From positions 9,114,001 to 9,178,000 of the forward strand of contig NC_090133.1 of assembly GCF_040581485.1 (NCBI RefSeq): a stretch of 64,000 nucleotides of DNA, written 5' to 3'. Positions 38,240 to 51,717 of this stretch are shown here, one piece after another. The translations under genes and the position numbers were made by a program. A model generated the notes under the pieces. It was not told the origin of the DNA. It did no database searches and worked only from the letters and a program-made list of their open reading frames with translations. Origin of the DNA: Linepithema humile (taxonomy: Eukaryota > Arthropoda > Insecta > Hymenoptera > Formicidae). Each line of letters starts with the position of its first letter. Position 1 is the stretch's first letter.

Positions 38240-40109
38240 GGATCCTCCTCCCGTTAGCTACAAAAATTCTTTCCACCAGTATTTGTATTATTTTATAAAA
38301 ATTTGTACATGTGTACATTTGTGAGATGTTGTATATTTTTACAGTATGACTCTATTCCAGAATTATATAAAGTTTAATCCGGCCAATTTAAGCCATAGAG
38401 AACTGTCTTCTTAACGTAGACGATAGATTATAGTGTATAAGCTATATCGATAACAAATCGAGAACAAATCTTGTGAATATTAAATGTTAGTACAAATGTG
38501 TGAAGTTCTTTTCAGTATTTACTGTAAAAGTGAAAGGATCAACAGAGTCGCAAAATTCTTTTCGAAATATCTATTCTACTGTTATTAAAAACTGACTCTT
38601 TTACAGAATGCAGAAAACAATACATTTTTCTTCGTGCGAAAATAACGCACTTTGAATTATTTTAAACTACTTTTAATGCGGTGACATTAATGTACAGCAT
38701 TCAGCGCAGGAATACTCGTAACACAATACTGACATTCGTATAGCTAATTTCTCGGCTCGAAATATGTTATTCGACTGTACTTCATGTAAATAAGTTTATT
38801 ATACTTTTCTGCCGTTTGTAAGATACCGAAAAGAAATAGTTTTATATAAGATATAAACAAAAAAAAAAAAAAATAATTAAAAGATTATGAATAGAACACA
38901 AAATTTATTTATAAAAATGTTCCAAACAGAAGCTTGCGGCGGAATATATAATATTTGTTTTAAGAAAAAAATAGAGCGTAATAGAAAAATTGTAAATAGA
39001 ATTTGTAAATGACATCACATTGGATACATCAAATTTATGAAATAAAGTCTATCTACAGAAATCTATTCATATATTGTAAAAGAGCTTACATTGAAATAAA
39101 TAAATATCGTTGCGTATCAAAACTGCATCGGTAATATTGCACAAATTTCCCAAAGTTCTACAAACTTGTAACTTGTTTGGAAAAAAAAAAAAAAATCGCA
39201 AACACATCTCGCAGAAATTGAAGCGCGCTTTTTTGATCAACACAATCTATGATGGCGTTGTGGAACACAGTTTGATAAAACTACCTAAAATTGAAACTCT
39301 CAAAATGCATTGTCGCATCTCGCATGCAATTCGTGTGACAAATACTACTTAATAATAATCAACGTATGAAGGAATGCCATTTGGGAAGCTGTGCATACAA
39401 TCCCTTCTCTTCGCCGATCACACACAGAGTTGTACAGTTTTGTCGAATATCAATTTTATTAGTGCGTGTATATACATGTACTATTTACACTACAGAATAT
39501 GAGTCTTCGGAAAAAGCGGTAAGTTCTCAAATATAGCAACTTCAAATCGTAATCGTAAAATATTCGAATAGTAAAGCCGTCTAATCGCTTTGGATAATTT
39601 ACTGGGTGGATATTTGGTTACACTTTGTTCTTTTTTTTTCTGCACCAATAGTAAGAAGATAAATACGCCCATCGAGTCGCAAGAATCTCATAACTTGAAA
39701 ATTATTTAGCCACGAGTATCTTATTCGATATGAAAGAAGCAGAAGAATGATTGCGTCAGTAATCATAATTTGTACTATTTATACTCTGATAATAACAATT
39801 TATATATTATTTAATAATTTACTTTATAGTAGATTATACAATTTAATTTATATCATTAATGATTGATTGATTCTTGTAATCGATATAAATTAAAGAATCA
39901 ATTAATCCTTGTAAAATTGTGCAAATACTTCTGAACATACATACAACTAAGTACTTTGTAATATTTAATTGTTTCACTTGTAACTAGTGCTAGTTAAATG
40001 AGATAATTTTCTGGAAGTTAACATCAACTCGCATTCAAAATATTTCAATTGGACAGTTTCTTATCCTGAAATTTTAATTTTAAAAATTTTAGGCTCGTAA
40101 GAATAAATA

Positions 40110-40327
40110 AATTAAAATACAAAGAAGATATCGAACCACGCAAGATGTTGGCGCTAACAATTACAATTTCAACATAAATTTAATACATATACGTTTTCTA
40201 ACATTGAAGATTGTCGAATCACTGACTGAAACATATAAAACTATGTATCCGATTTACGCTAAAATTGTAATTGTTAGCGCTAACATCTCGCGTAGCTCGA
40301 TAACTTCCTTATTTGTATTTTAATTTC
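40110..40327. repeat. ~218-bp inverted-repeat (foldback) element
   Basis: Outer arms AATTAAAATACAAA and its inverse, and inner arms TAACAATTACAATTT with AAATTGTAATTGTTA, make two ~60-base arms (with small gaps) around a ~95-base centre. The pattern fits a foldback MITE. No coding capacity. Confidence 0.55.
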
Positions 40328-40973
40328 ATTTTGGACTTCTCTCACAGTTACAAGCTTCTTGCGACTAGACATAATTTTTTTTTCGTTACATCAAGTAATA
40401 AGCACCAATATAGATGCTATATTCGCTACAATATCTGTACGTTTTATTCCTTGATCCTATTCATAAATATTTGATTGGGGTATGATAGCTTTGCTTCTCA
40501 ATAAATAAAACAGATCGTTGTTGCTTTCGTGAAACATCCTGCGCGCTGTATTACTTTCCATCCAAAACAAATTGTTTTAGATTGAAAACGATGTACATAT
40601 CGATCAATTTTAAAGTTAAAGTTTTATATATCAAAAGATTTATCAAAGCACAATTTTAATCATTAAAACTTCTTGTATATTTTCTATTAATTACATAGCG
40701 ACATTTTTTTTATTTTCTATTTATTTTTCCTCTCTTTAAATATTTGGTGAATAAACGAGAGTGCAGAAAATGTTGAATAATAGTTTTTTTTCGCTTCGCA
40801 AGAGAACAGAAGATTTCATCAAAGCAGCAACGATGAATATGAATCTAATGTATGAAATTAAGCGAGTTTGTTCAGAAGACGAAGTAACATACGAGTCAAA
40901 CAGCGTAAAACAAAATCAGGTTACAATCAGATTGAAACTTGAATTGTGCAAATTTTATATACATACCGTATCG

Positions 40974-41056
40974 AATTATTATGATTGATCTTATACAATT
41001 AATATCATGGTTATCAAAGATAATAATGTTATCATGTAAGATCAATCGTAATAATC
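40974..41056. repeat. Short imperfect hairpin (~83 bp)
   Basis: ATGATTGATCTTA on the left pairs with TAAGATCAATCGT on the right, with GGTTATC/GATAATA near the loop and mismatches between. The size fits either a tiny foldback element or a pre-miRNA-like hairpin; nothing distinguishes them here. Confidence 0.4.
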
Positions 41057-41733
41057 GGATATAAAAAATACATAAGTATACGAAATTGAAGTGTCATTCT
41101 CATCGTAGCCCGACTCGATTTCACGTTATTCAATTCCTTCGTTTTGTACGCTTTGCGTTTAATCAAATATCTTATATTGTTTCCCGAATAAGCTTATTTT
41201 ATTTCACCTTCGTGGATTTGACAAACCATACAAAACGGAGGACAAAATGTATTCGGCATTAGCACGCATGCAATATTTCTTACATTGCGAGAACTTAACA
41301 ATTCCTAAAGCTAAAACGCAGAATCGCTATGTCATTTCAGCATGTACTTGACAGCGCAGCTAATATCATTTCTCACGATTCGCGCTGGTTTTTTTTTTAA
41401 GTCTTTTGTTAACGGCAAATCATGCGAATCACTTAAATTAGGTCAATGAACGTAAGTAATCAGACTGTATCTCACAGAACATAGTAACTAATATGATATA
41501 TTTGTGAGAGACTATGAGATTATTCTCAATGATTAAATCCTACCCTTTCGAATGCAAACGGAGTCTCCATTTGTCAATTAATCCAGGATTTATTCAAACT
41601 TTCGGAAATTGATAAATTAATCAAGAAATGGAAACTCTTTTTGTTTCACACGTTTCAGCCCAAAAAGACGGCACGAGCCATCCTATTAACATCAACTATC
41701 TCGCGCAAATTAATAATGGGTTTTTAAGTAGCA

Positions 41734-44700
41734 CTATTTATCCATGGAATATTGATTGTTAGCTTGCGACAAAACGTTCTGGTTCTTTCGCGCTTGATCG
41801 ATCTCCCTTAGTCCCTGCTCTATGAAGTCTTGGAAGAATTGATGGGACCTTACCAGGAACGGTTGCACGTCGGCTTCGGGGTATTGAAGCTTAAAGTCGT
41901 ATAACTGTACTAAGCCCTACAAAGAAAGGGTGGAACGAATTAAAAATGTGCGCTCTAACATCGTCGGGAGCCTGAGAAGGGCATGTGACAAGAAAATACG
42001 CAGACAATTAACGTCGCGCTAAAGTATCGCATTAAGATATGCTGTAATTTTTGCAATTAGAATCGTAATTAATTTACTTCTGCATACATACTTCTTGCAT
42101 GTGCTCCTTCGTTCCGATTTTCGTAAATATTTCCGCCAATTGCTGACGAGTGGACTTAGATAAATGTTTTTGCGTCCTTCCGAGATTATTCGATTTTGGA
42201 GTCGCGTTCGCCATAGCGTTAATCTCGTCTGGTTTAAGGCTCTATCGACAAAAGGTGCGAATTAATTGCTGTTATGGTACATTTCGTGTCTATAAAGTAA
42301 TGCTAAAATGCTTTAGAAGGTAAATGCTAGACATGTTCCAATCTCCGATACATTGCCAAAATATTTATTACTTAATACTTATAAAACTCAAAAAATCATA
42401 TCAGAAAAGTATTAGTGAATTAAATTTGCAATTAATACAATACAATAATATTAATAAAATTATTATACAATACAATAAACTAAGCAATTTAACCTTAACG
42501 ATTTTACGAAGAGAAAAGAAGCATTTTTCCAGCTAGAAACAAATTGATTTAAAAAGCATCACATTTCGGACACAGTACATGCATATCCGACATCTTCCGC
42601 GAGTATTTAATTGATTATTAATTAATATAAATCGTAATTTTTTTTATTTCTGTCAAGTGACTTTCTTGATGAATGAATCTTTATTATATGTACAAAAAGA
42701 TAAAAAAGATAAATACAAAAAAGATAAGAAAACTATTATTTTAATACAAAAAATTATACCCTCAATTATAGTCAACTCTGAAATGTCCAAACATTGGGAC
42801 AATTTATCTTATAATATGTAAAATGCTATCTCTAAGTTTTGAACAAAAGAGAGAAGAAGTGCGAAAAACATTATTAACTAACCGCGATTGATCTTATTAA
42901 GTAAGTGTGTAATTCGGACTCGTTGGTGTTGTTAATTAGCGTCAAGTGATTAAGTATCGAGCTGCCCTTCACTCTGGTCATACTGTGAACAATTGTCTTA
43001 ACTGTCCGTAGCGGGATATCGGATTTCCGTTTCTTCCACCATGTAGTAGGATAATCCTACAAGAAAATGACATACATCTTGTATAAGTAAAATATAAATT
43101 TAATTTTCAAATTAAATAAGCAGTGACAGATTTCATTAGAGATTAAAGCAAACCGTACTACCTTAAGGAAACGGTGCACCTCCAAGAGTATCGCATCGTA
43201 ATCCAAGTCCGTAGAACAATTCGACATAGTTTTCACTATTTTCCACAAACACTTCATCACCAACTCCTCGTACTTCGAGGGAACGTTCGACTCGGCGCAC
43301 GAATGAAGCAATTTGATCAGTACACTGGAAACAAACGCGGTGAGCAAAAGTTAAGATAAGTTCATGATGATTCCTCACTGAAATCTTACCATATGATGGT
43401 GGTGTGATTGGAATAATCGATGATTTTCACCATGATATTGTTGATCACCCTGTAATATGCTCCGGCCTGATGTATATGTTCCAATTTGTCCTCCGCCAGC
43501 AGGCTTATCATCTGGTCTACCAACTCCTTCAGGTGCATAAAGGAGACATTCTTCCCGAGAAAGCCAGTGTCGTAAAACTTGAAAGAAATTTCTTGTTAAA
43601 ATCATCAACCATATTTCTTTTTTATTCGTATTCTAAGCTCGTTACACGCTGAAATTTCTTGGAAGAATGTATTTTGAAATGTTTTGTTTTATCAAATCTT
43701 ACTGAAATCCTTCCACTTTTCATCACATTGTTGAAATATGTAATTCGTACGATAATTCGTAATTGTGAAGTGACGGTACTTACAGCGAGTACAACCAGGA
43801 ATGCATTTCTGAAGCCTCTGGACACGTCCAAATTTTCATGTTGACGCAACGGGTACGTTTGCAGCAACTTCAATTGCATATTTACCGACCCGATGAATTT
43901 GTCCTCCTTGGATTGCATGCTGGCAGCTTGATGAGACTTCAGCAACTGCGATACAAAAATATTATAAAGTTTCTTAGATCCCTATCTAGTGTGCATATCG
44001 AATTGGCAATTGAATACAAACATTTTCTATCGCGTTCATGGATATTATCGCCGTAGGCAAATCCATACTGGCCATGGACAAAATGTTGCGCTCCAAAGTG
44101 TCATCTTCACTGCTAGCAGTAGAGGAAGATACAGTGGACGCTGATACCAACAATTTGGGCGGTGAAATCGGTATCATTCTGAAAGGTGCATCAACATAAA
44201 AAAATGTAACAGAAAACTTAACCTAAATATTCAATTTAATACTAATACACAAATTAATGTAAGTGCATTCACTTTGGAAAATGTATATATTTTATCACGT
44301 AAGATTTATAAATAATACTATCTTTTTAAATACTCCGATTTGATAATACTAATTAACAATAATTAAATACATCATTTACAAGACTTTGTCTTTCATAACT
44401 TACTGTGTCTTCGGCGGGTTTAACACATTCGCCGGCTTCTCGTTCATGAACGTTAATCTGGGTTCCGCCAGTACTGGAATGCGATATTTCACCGGGGCGC
44501 TCAGTTCGATTTTTTGCAAGAACTCCATGTCCAGCCCGAAAGGACCAGACGGGACCTTCGGTTGAGCGGATGTGGGGGAATTCCTGAAAAACCAACACAT
44601 CGTACATATAAATATGTTAATAAAATTCTTGAAATGTTGAGAAATGACGCATACACATAAAATCAAATATACATTATACTACTCAGATATAATCGATATA

Positions 44701-47700
44701 TAAGAATTATATAAACTCTTACATAATAAGAATCAATCTCTGACATAATCTATACAGGAGGTTTGATGATACAAAATCTATTCGTTTTAGACACACTTTC
44801 TGCTTTTGAAACAAGACAGGTGTATAATTTAGACACATCGAGAAGGGAAAAAGGAGAGAGAAAAAGAAAGTATAAGTGCAAAACTAAAATGAACAGATGT
44901 ACAAACACTCTCGTGGGCGAGTTATTGTAAGTTAGTGTAAACGACAAAATTCCCCGACATTTCCCAGCACCATCGTGTTAGAACGCGTTGCAGAGACAGC
45001 TTTGCAAATGATTAAAAGAAGCAACAAACGTTTTCGAATCGTTTTGACCGTTATAGAGATGATTTTGTGAATTGGTTTCGCTATCGCTGGTAAATTCCTC
45101 GTCCTGTTTTGAAGGCGACTGAACGACCAGAGAAGGCACCGGCTCGTCTTCATTATTGTCAGTGCGCTTAGCACATGCTCTGTGGATGTGTTAAAAAGCG
45201 AAATACATGCAAATGTGAGTGATTTGAAGATGACATGTCGCGCGACAAAAATTGTAACGATCGTTTTGTGCGAAATATAATAAAACTGAGTAAAGAATGT
45301 AGAGTTTTGAAATAATTATCATTTAATTATTTTAATATAAGTGTAATAAAATAATGATAATTGAACTGTCATTAAAAGTGATTTTAAATACGTTTCTGTA
45401 CATAGAAATAGCTCAAGTTTTTGTTAAAAGATAAATTTGCCATCAAATCTTTTTTGGATTATTAAACTGTTAAATTGTAAGAGATTTTATTATTTAACAA
45501 GTGGGTTAGATCACAATTGTGAGTGATTTCGTGGATACACATTTTGTTCCCTTTTATATGCGACACTGTTTTCTCAAAATATATTAATAAATAATAATAA
45601 ATAAATTCTTTTAGCTGCACTTTGACACACTTTTCGCACTTTAAGCGATATAAAGACATCTTCAAAAATAGAGTAAAATAAGAATAAAAAAATTCAATAA
45701 AGAATGAGAAATTGCAGAAAAGTGTAGAACGCGCAGCTAAAAACAAAATGATTTTTTAACAATATCACAGTATGCGAAGAAACTCACAGCTCTGGCATCG
45801 ACTCGACCGGTTCGGGAATCTCTTCCTGCTCCTCTTCATAATCCGCCTCCATATCGTCCGTTGGCGGACTGGAAGTTGCGACGGTAGGCACGGAGAGTCT
45901 GGTGGAGGACGCGGACTTGGCTGGTCGATTCTTCGCAGCTCTCTTGATTCGCTCGTCCAACAAGGACTTGTCTTTTTCCGATATCTGCGACAAGCGACAT
46001 AAATCAATCCAATCCGCTTTGCGCAAATCGCAATCGAGTTCAAATCGCATACCTGGCCGATAAGCTTGAACACGCGTTCTCCTTGAAGAAAGTAGGCCTG
46101 AACAATGCAGTTCAACGCGGCGTTCCGCACGGAGTTGTCGCGATCCGCTATCTGCTTCGCGACTTCCTTCAGCGCCGCCGACGGGGTGGGTTGACAAACG
46201 GAAACCCCGTAATTCTCGATCAGCGATCCCAATTGATCCAGGCATTCTAAAAGCGCCAGGCGCGTGTTTACAATTTCATGCAACAATAGCGCGAATTATA
46301 TGCGACAACTCTCGCGATCGATTTTCCTAACCTGTTCGCTGTCGCGCATTCTTCGACTTCAGACCCTCCATTACGTACGAGAACAGCTTGCTCACGGGAT
46401 ATACCAGAGCGATTTGCCTGAACAGAGCTCGCACGCCATTACGCACGGCGTCCTTCGGATCGCCGATCTGTCGAACGAAGATGACAATAAATAATTGAGG
46501 CGCATTTGATGTTAGAGCGTCATTACGAGAAATGGCGTGCGACGTACTTTGATAATGAGGTAAGGAATGAACGAGGCTGCCTCGGTTTCCAACATGTGAT
46601 ATTGATCTTCGATCAGCATGTTGAAAACCAATTGCAAATAATCCAATCCTTTCAACAGCACCGACGGATTAGTATCGAAAAATCGTAATGTCAACCACTT
46701 GAGAATGAGATCCAGATTAGACACCAACGCTTTGCTATTTCCGGGAAGATCCTGATAAAAGGAACACAAACAGAAACGTTAAAACGCGATGTGCGGAATA
46801 TTTCATAAAATTGTTCGGTAAATATATTAGTGAATTAAATATCTAGTCAATTATTTAGTAAAACTTCATCCAAAATCAGAAGCGAAAGTTTTGTATGTAT
46901 TTAATAAAAAATATTCTTGTATACAAAATTAATTTATATGCAAATCAAATTTAGACATAATTATACATATTTAGATATAATTAAAGAAAATTTAAAGTGA
47001 AGCACTGATTTTTTTATGTACACATACTGATTCAGATGCAAATATTTACCTCGGTGAGCGCTTCGATGGCCTTTAGATGATAGCGGAAATCGGAATGGAA
47101 CATGTTCGCTCTCAAAGTCTTATTGACATTCGCCGCAGCCATGAGATCCTTCAGAAGCTCGACAAATTCCTCTCTGGGCGTGGTGAAGTTCCATTTGAGC
47201 ACCTTGAGTTTCTGCTCGTCGATCACACGCTGATGCTTCAAATTGTTGACCACCAACAGAGGGCTAGTGTCCACATCGTCGTCCTTTTTACGCGCACTGC
47301 CTGGTTTCGATGGCGCGCCCTTCTGAAACAAGGGATTCTTAGAGGCATCGTGAAAGAGAAAAAACATCCTTGCAAAGGTATTTTTTAGCAAAAATAAAAT
47401 TAGATGAGAAAATGAGGAAAGCAACATTAATTTAGGAGTTCGCTCGAATTTAAATTAATTTGATTTACAAACTGAATTGTCAGACCACATACGTTCGATT
47501 TCATTACCGGTTTAACCTTCGCTACTTTCGCATTCTTCGCGCCGGCTTTCTGGATGTTGTCGTCCGAAGGCTCCTTCTTGGGCAGAGGCTTCATCGGTAA
47601 ACTTGGACGAGCTTTGTCCAATGCGGCGAGTACCACCGTCCTTGATCCTGGCTGCAATTTTTTGTTCGTTATTAATAAATAGTAAGAGATTCGACTTCGC

Positions 47701-50700
47701 TATTTGCACTTCTGAAGCTAAATTCCTCAGATTGCACATGTAATTTAAGAATTGACTCTTCTTTAAAGAAACATCTGTTGCGCAAAAAGGATTGATTATA
47801 TTCTGCAAATATACCTTGAGTTTCTCGGTATTTCTAGCCATTGCTTCGTAAGACAAGTGAATCATGTATCCGAGAACGGCTTCCTGAGCGTTCTTCCGCA
47901 CGTCAGAGTTACGATCCTCCAAATTGGCGTACAAATACGGAAGGCATACGAAAAGCTCCTCCTTAGAGATTTGTTTCACCGGTATCGACGGCAACTTCTG
48001 CGCCAGCCAGTTCCACAATTCTGTCCGCAGCATCGGCGAGCCCGTCTTCAGGGCGTCCCCTATCATCTCGCCGTCGAAGAACTCTTTGTAGCCGCACTGA
48101 TCGCCCCACGTGTTGATGCAGGAGATCGCTGCCGTTCTGATCCAGTTCTTGCTGTCGCCCAGACACTGCAAAAATCCGGGGAACAGCGCGCGAACATGCA
48201 GCTTCACGGGCGATCCGATCGCCATCGCCAGCAACTCGCATATAACTGCAATATATTTAAAATACAATTGATTATCGATCGTTGACTGACTTCAATGAAC
48301 GACTAATATCGAGAGAGCATTGATCCACCTTTATTTAAAAAAAAAAAAAAAAAAGAATTTTACGAAAAATTGAAGGTAAAACAGGTACCGATCTGTTTTA
48401 CCTTCAATTTTTCGTAAAATTCTTTTTTTTTGGCTGCGTGAAATGAAAAATCCTTTCAAATCGACCGTCCGCACTGTATAAGCATATATACTTTAATTAC
48501 AGAAAAGGATTTTTCATTTTACACATCCAAAAAAAAAGAATTTTACGAAAAATAAAAGGTAAAACAGAGACGTATCTGTTTTACCTTCTATTTTTCGAAA
48601 AATTCGTTTTTTTTTTGGCTGCGTGGCTTGAAAAATCCTTTCAAATCGACCTTCCGCACTGTATAAGCATATATACTTTAATTACAGAAAAGGATTTTTC
48701 ATTCTACACAGCCAAAAAAAAGTATAGTGTGTTTAAAAAAAATTGGCAAAACAGACCACTCTAGCATTCTCTTAAGGGACAATTCTGTTACTCTACTAAT
48801 AAAAATAATTCTAGAGTTAAATTTATTCGTCGACACCGACCTAGAGTCGCTTGCGCGATCTTGCTGTTGCTGTCGACGAGACGCAGCGCCAGGCCCTGCG
48901 GCAGGTCGCCGATGGCGGGCTTGATGAATTTCGCCTCGGCGAGAAGAGTGTTGAGTTTCTGCAGCGCCTCGTTGCGCACCTTCCAGTTCTTGTCGGCCAG
49001 CTCGGCCAGCAGCGCCTCGGTGATTTGGCCGCTGATGTCGACGCGCGGCACCAGCTCGTTGAGCTCCGGCTCGCTGCCGCCCGCCTTCTTCTCCTCCTCG
49101 TCCTCGTCCTCGTCCTCGTTCGCGGCGTTGGCTCTCTTGGCCTTGGCGCCGCGCACGGGCGCCGGCAGGACCTCGCCGCTGCGCTTCTCGCACTCCTGCT
49201 CGATCTGCTGCCGCAGCGCCGGCTTCTCGTTCTCGAAGTACGCCAGCAGCGGCTTGCCCATGTACAGGTACAGAGTGCCGAGCAGGGTGATGGCGGCGGT
49301 GCGCACGCCGGGATTCGTCGCCGCCACCGCCTTCCTCAGGTTCTCGATGACGGACTTGACGTTGAGGCTGCAACCGAACTCGGTGAGGCCGCGGCATAGC
49401 CACAGCAGCGTCTCCTGCTGCACCTTCGGGTTCTTCTGATTGAACGCGAAGGACACGATCTCCTCCGCGACGTACTCGAAGCTCGTGGCCTCGGCGATCG
49501 CCACCAGCGTCTCGATGGCGACCGAGCTGTTTTTCGCGTCCGCCAGCTTCTCCGCGATGTCCACAAGGCAGTACTCCGCCACGGTGGTCGTGAAGGTGTG
49601 ATTCTCCGCGAGATACTTGACGACCTCCACGCGCAGCTTCAGCACCTGAAAGTTCGTGTCCTTGAAGCCGGGCTTCCTCGCCAGAGTGCGCACGATCACC
49701 TGGGCGGACATCTCCGCCGGATCCATCATCCTGATCGCGTCCAGCAGCTGCGTGACGGCGGCGAGACGCGTCTTCCAGTTGCCGTCGACGAGACCGGCGA
49801 TCACCTCGGCTGGCAGCAGCTGCGCCGCCATCTCGTCGATCTCCTCCGGCGTGTAATTCTTCTCGATCTGAATCGCTCTCTTCGCGGACGGCGCGAGATT
49901 TGTGAGCGACGAGCCGCCACCGGGCTTCTTGGTCGTCGCTTTCTTGATGACTATAGTGCCGGTGTTGGGTCTCCTCGGTTTCACGATCTTCGTGCTCTCC
50001 TTGCTCGCCTTGTGCGACTCCACCTTAGCCGGAGCGGTGTTGGGTCGCTCCTGCTTCTTCGCGCCGCTCGTCACCTTCACGATGATTACCGCCTTGTCGG
50101 CGCACTCCTTGATCTTCGTCATCTTCAGATTGTCGATGTCGGTGAGGAACGGCATCATCGCCTTCTCGCCCACGAGCTTCATCGCCGTGCCGAGCGCCTC
50201 GGCCGAATTGTCGCGCACCGTCGGATCCGGCTCGTTCAGCGTCTTCAGCAGCGTGCCGGTGTAAGACTTGAGCAGCTTCTTGTTGAGACTCGCGGGCGGC
50301 GTGCGCGTGAAACACCGAGCCAGGTAGGCGGCCGTCTCGGCCTTCACGGCCGGATTCTTGTTCTCCAGCGCGGCGAGGGTGTCCTCGAGGATGAGATCGA
50401 CGCTGACGCTCTCGTAGATCGCGTCGGCCGCCTCTCGCAGCGCCTGCACCACCGACTGCTTCTTCTCGCGGAACTTCTCCAGAATGGCGGGCAGGCAGGC
50501 CGTGGCGTACGGTTGAAATCGCTTCTTCAGGCCGGCGGCCAGACCGGCCAGACACTTGCCCGCCAGCGTCACCACCAGCACGTTCGTGTCCTTCGAGATG
50601 ATCTTCTTCAGGGCTCTCACCACGTCGCCGTAGTCGCCGTTCTCCAGTTTCGGGTTCTTCACGAGCTTCTCGAGCGCCTCCAGCGCCTCCTTGCGCTCCT

Positions 50701-51717
50701 GCCACTTCTTCGCCTCGATCTTCTCGTAGAAGTCCTTCGGCAACTTGGACAGGATGTCGACCGGCGACAGCAGGTCGTAAGGATCTATAGCTGGAATCGA
50801 AACGTCCGCGTCCTCGTTGCCGTCGTCCGCGTTGTCGCTGCCCGCCGCCGAGTCGCCATTCGTGCCCAAGTTCTTCGGCTTCTGCGAGCGCAGATAACGC
50901 GTAGGCGTCACCTTCTCGTCCGCGAGATTACTAAACTCCGCCTCGAGTTCCGTCACATGCACAGGCTTCAATGTGTTCAACTGCTGCCTCAGGCCGTCGC
51001 CCATCCATCGGTACATCTCCACCACCATCGCCTTGCCTTCCTCCCGCACCGTCTTGTCTCTGTCCTCCAAGAAGCTCGCCATTCTTTTTATCAACGACTT
51101 CATGTTGATGACTTTGGGTCCGAACTCCCTGAGCGCCAGCGTCAGAGCGGCGATGCACGCCGAAACGATCTTTGGATTCTTCGCCTCGGTGCCCTTCAGC
51201 AGTTCCTCCTGCACCATCTCGTGCTTCTCGATCTCGACGTACATCAGCGTGATCTGCACGGCTAGTTCCTTCGTTTTGGCCTTCGGCGCGGCGATGCATT
51301 TGGACACAATGCCGTTCATCATATCGACGACTATCTTGCTGGCCACTGCTGCGTTTTCCACGAAAGCCAGAGCAGCCTCCAGGCCCTTCTCTTGCGCGGC
51401 TGCATTGCTATCCACCACAAACTTCTTGATGAATCCCACATACTTGCTCCACTCTGGTGACTTTTCGTCGTCGATGCATTGGAACGTCTTCACACATTCT
51501 TCATATCCGTGTAAACGTGCACGCCAAGACTGTGCATAAATACGTACGATGTTATTTATGTAGCAATCAGTTTTATCATATTTATCAATTGTGGCAATCA
51601 CCTTTTCATAAAACTTGTTGAAGTAAAAAAACACGCAACAAATAATAAAGAAATTATTACCTTATGTGTGAGACGCTCCTCCAAAGGTAATTTCATATAT
51701 TCTGTATCTTGTTCCAT
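41734..51717 (-). CDS. msps: Mini spindles, XMAP215/CKAP5 microtubule polymerase
   Basis: Adds tubulin to microtubule plus ends; needed for spindles and centrosomes. Coding exons in order: 51717-51661, 51529-48841, 48245-47815, 47651-47493, 47322-47050, 46751-46548, 46467-46332, 46246-46053, 45984-45788, (45179-45030, probable), 44583-44404, 44178-44022, 43945-43784, 43577-43390, 43324-43162, 43056-42883, 42241-42092, 41916-41734 (TAG). Every junction is in phase: 1898 residues, or 1948 with the bracketed exon (human CKAP5 has 2032). The start MEQDTEYMKLPLEERLTHK resembles CKAP5. TOG domains: ~1-230, ~270-510, ~590-830, ~865-1058 and ~1113-1380; TOG hallmarks include SWRARLHGYEE, NWKTRLAAVTQL and NWKVRNEAL. 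The C-terminal part keeps ELVMKCLWKIVKTM and QQLAEIFTKIGTKEHMQE. Exon 2 is unusually long and GC-rich; the rest are short and AT-rich. Confidence 0.96.
45030..45179 (-). other. Probable frame-preserving cassette exon of msps
   Basis: Between exons ending at 45788 and starting at 44583, this 150-base segment has an acceptor (acatccacag) and a weaker donor (AAAAC|gtttgt, the same type as the donor at 44021). It enters and leaves in phase 2, so inclusion adds exactly 50 residues of acidic Ser-rich linker (DNNEDEPVPSLVVQSPSKQ). Skipping it also keeps the frame. If the donor is not used, the frame runs to a TAA at 44,978-44,980, giving a shortened protein. Confidence 0.5.
48338..48720. repeat. Two tandem ~183-bp units, each made of nested hairpins
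   Basis: In the msps intron between exons 2 and 3. Unit 1 starts at 48,355 and unit 2 at 48,538. Each begins with a hairpin whose arms run GAATTTTACGAAAAAT...GGTAAAACAG; in unit 1 (48,355-48,384 with 48,393-48,422) the 30-bp stem is perfect around an 8-base loop, in unit 2 it has two mismatches. Each continues with a second inverted repeat (GGCTGCGTG...GAAAAATCCTTT with AAAGGATTTTTCATT...). The units are joined by A-rich tracts. No coding capacity. Confidence 0.75.

Larger units (their letters stand above)
38240..41733. other. Spacer between converging TMEM165 and msps 3' ends
   Basis: AT-rich 3.5 kb with several AATAAA-type sites usable by TMEM165. It contains an inverted-repeat element at 40,110-40,327 and a short hairpin at 40,974-41,056. 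I see no supportable gene; small open frames are AT-rich and unlike any family. Confidence 0.55.

Noticed and set aside
49598..51265. 555-codon open frame on the plus strand
   Set aside because: It lies exactly antisense to msps exon 2, which is GC-rich and so poor in stop codons on the opposite strand. The translation is Arg/Leu/His-rich low complexity with no family resemblance.
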